From NCBI GenBank assembly GCA_022767125.1, contig JALEPZ010000074.1, positions 1 through 52,660 of the forward strand: a DNA stretch of 52,660 nt. Reading direction: 5' to 3'. Source of the stretch: Phocaeicola plebeius. GTDB taxonomy: Bacteria; Bacteroidota; Bacteroidia; Bacteroidales; Bacteroidaceae. A model generated the notes under the pieces. That model worked only from the letters and a program-made list of their open reading frames with translations, was not told the origin of the DNA and did not search any database. Position numbers and translations under genes: made by a program. Below are positions 49,814 to 52,660 of this stretch, piece after piece (the first letter of the stretch is position 1; each line of letters opens with the position of its first letter).

Positions 49814-50572
49814 ATGGGAAAAGGAAAATTAGCGAAATTTGCAGATATGGCGGACTATCCGCACGTGTTTGAATATCCGTATTCGGTGGTCGATGAGGTG
49901 CCGTTTGCGATGAAGGGGAAATGGAACAGCGAGTTCTTCGGCAACGACCGTCCCATCGTGCTCGAACTGGGCTGCGGACGAGGGGAATATACCGTCGGCC
50001 TGGCCCGCCGGTATGCCGACAAGAATTTCATCGGAGTCGACATCAAGGGGGCCCGGATGTGGACGGGAGCAACGGATGCCCTCCGCGAGGGCTTGAAGAA
50101 CGTGGCTTTCCTGCGTACCAACATCGAAATCATCGACCGCTTCTTCGCACCGGGCGAGGTGAGCGAAATCTGGCTCACGTTTTCAGACCCGCAGATGAAG
50201 AAGGCGACGAAACGCCTGACCTCGACTTATTTCATGAACCGCTACCGCCGTTTCCTGCAGCCTGACGGACTGATTCATCTGAAGACGGACAGCGATTTCC
50301 TTTTCACCTACACCCGATATATGGTGGAGGAAAACCACCTGCCCGTGGAGGAACTGACGGACGACCTCTACCATTCGGGACGCACGGACGATATCCTGAA
50401 CATCCGTACCTACTACGAGCAGCAGTGGCTGGACCGGGGCATGAACATCAAGTACCTCCGGTTCCGCCTGCCCCAGGAAGGGGAACTGCGGGAGCCCGAC
50501 GTGGAAATTGAGCTGGACAATTACCGCAGTTACAACCGCAGCAAGCGCAGCGGACTGAAAACGAGCAAATAA
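49814..50572 (+). CDS. trmB: tRNA (guanine-N7)-methyltransferase, 252 aa
   Basis: TrmB methylates G46 in the tRNA variable loop. The SAM site [19 protein letters not shown], the acidic [12 protein letters not shown] and the substrate motifs [19 protein letters not shown] and [11 protein letters not shown] fit the family; the usual PDPW/PDPQ is FSDPQ here. The start [12 protein letters not shown] at 49814 is chosen, since longer frames overlap the preceding gene. mrp follows after 36 bases, and the two may be co-transcribed. Confidence 0.94.
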   Translation: MGKGKLAKFADMADYPHVFEYPYSVVDEVPFAMKGKWNSEFFGNDRPIVLELGCGRGEYTVGLARRYADKNFIGVDIKGARMWTGATDALREGLKNVAFLRTNIEIIDRFFAPGEVSEIWLTFSDPQMKKATKRLTSTYFMNRYRRFLQPDGLIHLKTDSDFLFTYTRYMVEENHLPVEELTDDLYHSGRTDDILNIRTYYEQQWLDRGMNIKYLRFRLPQEGELREPDVEIELDNYRSYNRSKRSGLKTSK

Positions 50573-50608
50573 CCCATCTTTTCATTGAATTTTAACCCAA
50601 TAAACAGT

Positions 50609-51709
50609 ATGACGTTATATCCCAAACTGATACTTGACGCACTGGCTACGGTGCGTTATCCCGGCAACGGAAAGAACATTGTGGAGGCGGAGATGGTGGC
50701 CGACAACTTGCGTATCGATGGCATGAAGGTCAGCTTCTCCCTGATTTTCGAAAAACCGACCGACCCGTTCATGAAGTCGGTGGTGAAGTCGGCGGAAGCC
50801 GCCATCCATGCCTACGTGTCGAAGGAGGTGGAAGTGACCATCGCCACCGAGAGCCGTCAGGCAGCCCGTCCCGAACCCGGCAAGATGCTGCCCCAAGTGA
50901 AGAACGTGATTGCCGTTTCGTCGGGCAAAGGCGGAGTGGGCAAATCGACTGTGGCTGCCAACCTGGCTGTGGCCCTCTCCAAGCTGGGCTATAAAGTGGG
51001 CCTGCTGGATGCCGACATCTTCGGCCCGTCGGTTCCCAAGATGTTCCAGGTAGAGGATGCCCGGCCGTATGCAGAGGAAGTGGGCGGACGCGACCTGATT
51101 GTCCCCATCGAGAAGTATGGCATCGAGCTGCTCTCCATCGGCTTTTTCGTCAACCCCGACCAGGCCACCCTGTGGCGCGGCGGCATGGCGAGCAACGCCC
51201 TGAAGCAGCTAGTGGGCGACGCCAAGTGGGGCGAGCTGGACTACTTTGTCCTGGACACGCCTCCGGGCACGAGCGATATCCACCTCACTCTGCTGCAGAC
51301 ACTGGCCATCACGGGGGCCGTCATCGTCAGCACCCCGCAGGAGGTGGCGCTGGCCGACGCGCGCAAGGGCATCAACATGTACATGAACGACAAGGTGAAC
51401 GTGCCCATCCTCGGGCTGGTGGAGAACATGGCGTGGTTCACGCCCGCCGAGCTGCCGCAGAACCGCTATTACCTCTTTGGCAAGGAAGGGGTGAAGCGGC
51501 TGGCCGAGGAGCTGGATGTCCCGTTGCTGGGCCAGATTCCCCTTGTGCAGGGCATCTGCGAGCACGGTGACGCCGGTACTCCCGTCGCGCTCGACGAGAA
51601 TACCGTCACCGGTCAGGCCTTCCTGCAGCTGGCCCGCAATGTGGTGGAGCAGACCGAGCGGCGCAACGCCGAGCTGGCGCCCACACAAATCGTCCGGACC
51701 AAGAAATAA
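50609..51709 (+). CDS. mrp: Mrp/ApbC-family P-loop ATPase, 366 aa
   Basis: The N-terminal MIP18-like (DUF59) domain (residues 1-85) precedes the deviant Walker A VSSGKGGVGKSTVAANLAVALS and DADIFGPSVPKMF. Later come DYFVLDTPPGTSDIHLTLLQ and GLVENMAWFTPAELPQNRYYLFG. Such proteins carry iron-sulfur clusters to targets. The CxxC pair that holds the bridging cluster in ApbC is replaced by TPAE, a variation I recall from other Bacteroides Mrp proteins. The start is ATG 50609; a TTG at 50585 lies upstream in frame. It ends at a strong hairpin. Confidence 0.93.
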   Translation: MTLYPKLILDALATVRYPGNGKNIVEAEMVADNLRIDGMKVSFSLIFEKPTDPFMKSVVKSAEAAIHAYVSKEVEVTIATESRQAARPEPGKMLPQVKNVIAVSSGKGGVGKSTVAANLAVALSKLGYKVGLLDADIFGPSVPKMFQVEDARPYAEEVGGRDLIVPIEKYGIELLSIGFFVNPDQATLWRGGMASNALKQLVGDAKWGELDYFVLDTPPGTSDIHLTLLQTLAITGAVIVSTPQEVALADARKGINMYMNDKVNVPILGLVENMAWFTPAELPQNRYYLFGKEGVKRLAEELDVPLLGQIPLVQGICEHGDAGTPVALDENTVTGQAFLQLARNVVEQTERRNAELAPTQIVRTKK

Positions 51710-51737
51710 GGGGACTCCGGCTTCTATGACCCAAAAC

Positions 51738-51768
51738 GCGAAGAGGGTGCTTAACACACCCTCTTCGC
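51738..51768 (+). terminator. Terminator after mrp
   Basis: GCGAAGAGGGTG (51738-51749) and CACCCTCTTCGC (51757-51768) form a perfect 12-bp stem with a 7-base loop. The tail is only modestly T-rich. Confidence 0.75.
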
Positions 51769-51856
51769 TTCAGTGGGACCATCTTATAAGAGATTATTCT
51801 GACTGATACATAAAAGAAAGTAGCTGTTCGACCATCCGATAAGAGTCGGCTGTCTG

Positions 51857-52660
51857 TCATTCTGAACGAAAAGTAATTGTCATCCTCAAATCCGCAACCA
51901 CCCTCAAAAAATGATATAGAACTGAAAGAAAAAAGAGTCGATGCAGAAAAAGATGCTCAAAGCGGTGGAAATCGCCATAGGGGGCATAAAATCCCCTTAC
52001 CCCACAATGCGACTTGAGGCAATACGCAGTATCATGATAGAGCGAACTGCAGCGGTTGGCACGGATATAGAAGGTCTTGCAGTGTTTTTCAACTTCTTCC
52101 ACAATATCGTCCGAGCATGAACCGCAGTCTGCTCTGAAACGATTGACGATCAACCCTTTCCGTTCAAGTCTCTCGAAGAATCTGTTCAGCGTGTCCTTCT
52201 GGTGGAAACGCACGTTTGTGTTGCCGTCACTGTTCTCTATGCCGACAATCAAGTCTCCGATGACTGCCACTCCCGGACGATAGCCAAGGAACTTCTTGTA
52301 TGTAGGCTTTGCATCATACTTCTCTGTCTCTATGAACTGGTGGTCGAAGTCAACATCACACATTTTTCCTGCCTTCAACTGCCCAGTCGCAAACAGACAG
52401 TTCATGAGCAACGTGTTCAGTTTGTCTGCCGTGTTGAAGTCATAGGTCTTGCCTGTATCTGATGTATATGATATGTTTTCCTGAGTCAGTTCCTTTATGG
52501 CTCGGAGAATCGTGTCGGCACTACAGGTGCGAAGTGTCGGGTGAAGCGAGAGGTGGCTCATCAAATGAGTAGTTACATCCTCAATACATGAGCCGCCACA
52601 GAAGTAAACGCTCATTAGCGAACGGATGATTTCACTGTATTGATACCCATACTGCTTGCA
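51857..52660 (-). pseudogene. IS1380-family transposase fragment, runs off the window end
   Basis: The frame is open to the window edge and encodes YSEIIRSLMSVYFCGGSC, SADTILRAIKELT, FDHQFIETEKYDAKPTYKKF, GIENSDGNTNVRFHQKDT and FRADCGSCSDDIVEEVEK, which I recognise as an IS1380-type transposase with its DDE core. After RANRCSSLYHD the similarity stops, and the remaining residues to the stop at 51857 look unlike a transposase. The last part of the enzyme, including its C-terminal acidic residue, is missing. The element is probably dead, by deletion at its 3' side. The 5' end is outside the window. Confidence 0.82.

Overview
The window is chromosomal DNA of a Bacteroidales bacterium, most likely a Bacteroidaceae member (Bacteroides, Phocaeicola or Mediterranea type) with rather GC-rich coding sequence. 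Evidence: at least fifteen promoters carry the Bacteroidetes -7 box TAnnTTTG, several with TTTG 20 nt upstream; most genes lack a strong Shine-Dalgarno; and the set SusC/SusD, GldE, Bacteroides-type RNase G, DUF4923-like protein, AAA-ATPase/PD-(D/E)XK protein and IS1380 transposase is typical of that group. The species cannot be fixed from the sequence alone.

Layout. 1-7,500: 3' end of a tRNA-His gene, an anchored protein of unknown function, an MFS transporter, pheS, a lipoprotein gene coupled to murB, a PhnP-like metallo-beta-lactamase and a small Spy-like periplasmic protein. 7,500-12,700 (minus strand): two exported peptidases (C1B and C69), then HU, a 29-residue ribosomal-type basic protein and rng behind a structured leader. 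12,800-16,400 (plus): mutY, ssb, gldE and a phosphopantetheinyl transferase. 16,400-19,400: an NMT1/THI5-like binding protein overlapping a Cache-HAMP-SpoIIE phosphatase gene. 19,400-23,500: a GT14-like glycosyltransferase and a PhoPR-like two-component system. 23,800-27,700: asparaginase, an EamA transporter and a Upf1-like helicase. 27,700-32,200: nudC, tex, mscL, nth. 32,200-33,000: a non-coding stretch with an inverted repeat, a promoter and no clear gene. 33,000-36,100: AAA-ATPase/nuclease-like protein and a GH29 fucosidase. 36,200-38,200: the queuosine operon yhhQ-queC-queF. 38,200-42,950: a lone susC-susD pair behind an in-frame leader ORF. 43,000-47,850: dnaX, a DivIC/FtsB-like gene, a small membrane protein, and an exported small protein in an operon with umuD-umuC. 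47,950-51,800: nadC, a DUF4923-like gene, trmB, mrp. 51,857 to the end: a truncated IS1380-family transposase.

A palindromic intergenic repeat of about 120-200 bp links the regions. There are six clear copies (2611, 19495, 20742, 23556, 31379, 32847) and related derivatives at 7431 and 48929. Copies sit beside or between transcription units. Two oppositely oriented pairs bracket the two-component system and nth, and one copy supplies the last codons of the glycosyltransferase.

The strongest leads for something not yet described are: the binding-protein/SpoIIE phosphatase operon, which has no transporter or anti-sigma partners nearby; the in-frame leader ORF of susC; the inverted repeat plus promoter at 32384-32455; the structured leaders of rng and of the queuosine operon; and the repeat family itself. 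All boundaries and functions come from reading the sequence; no database search was run.
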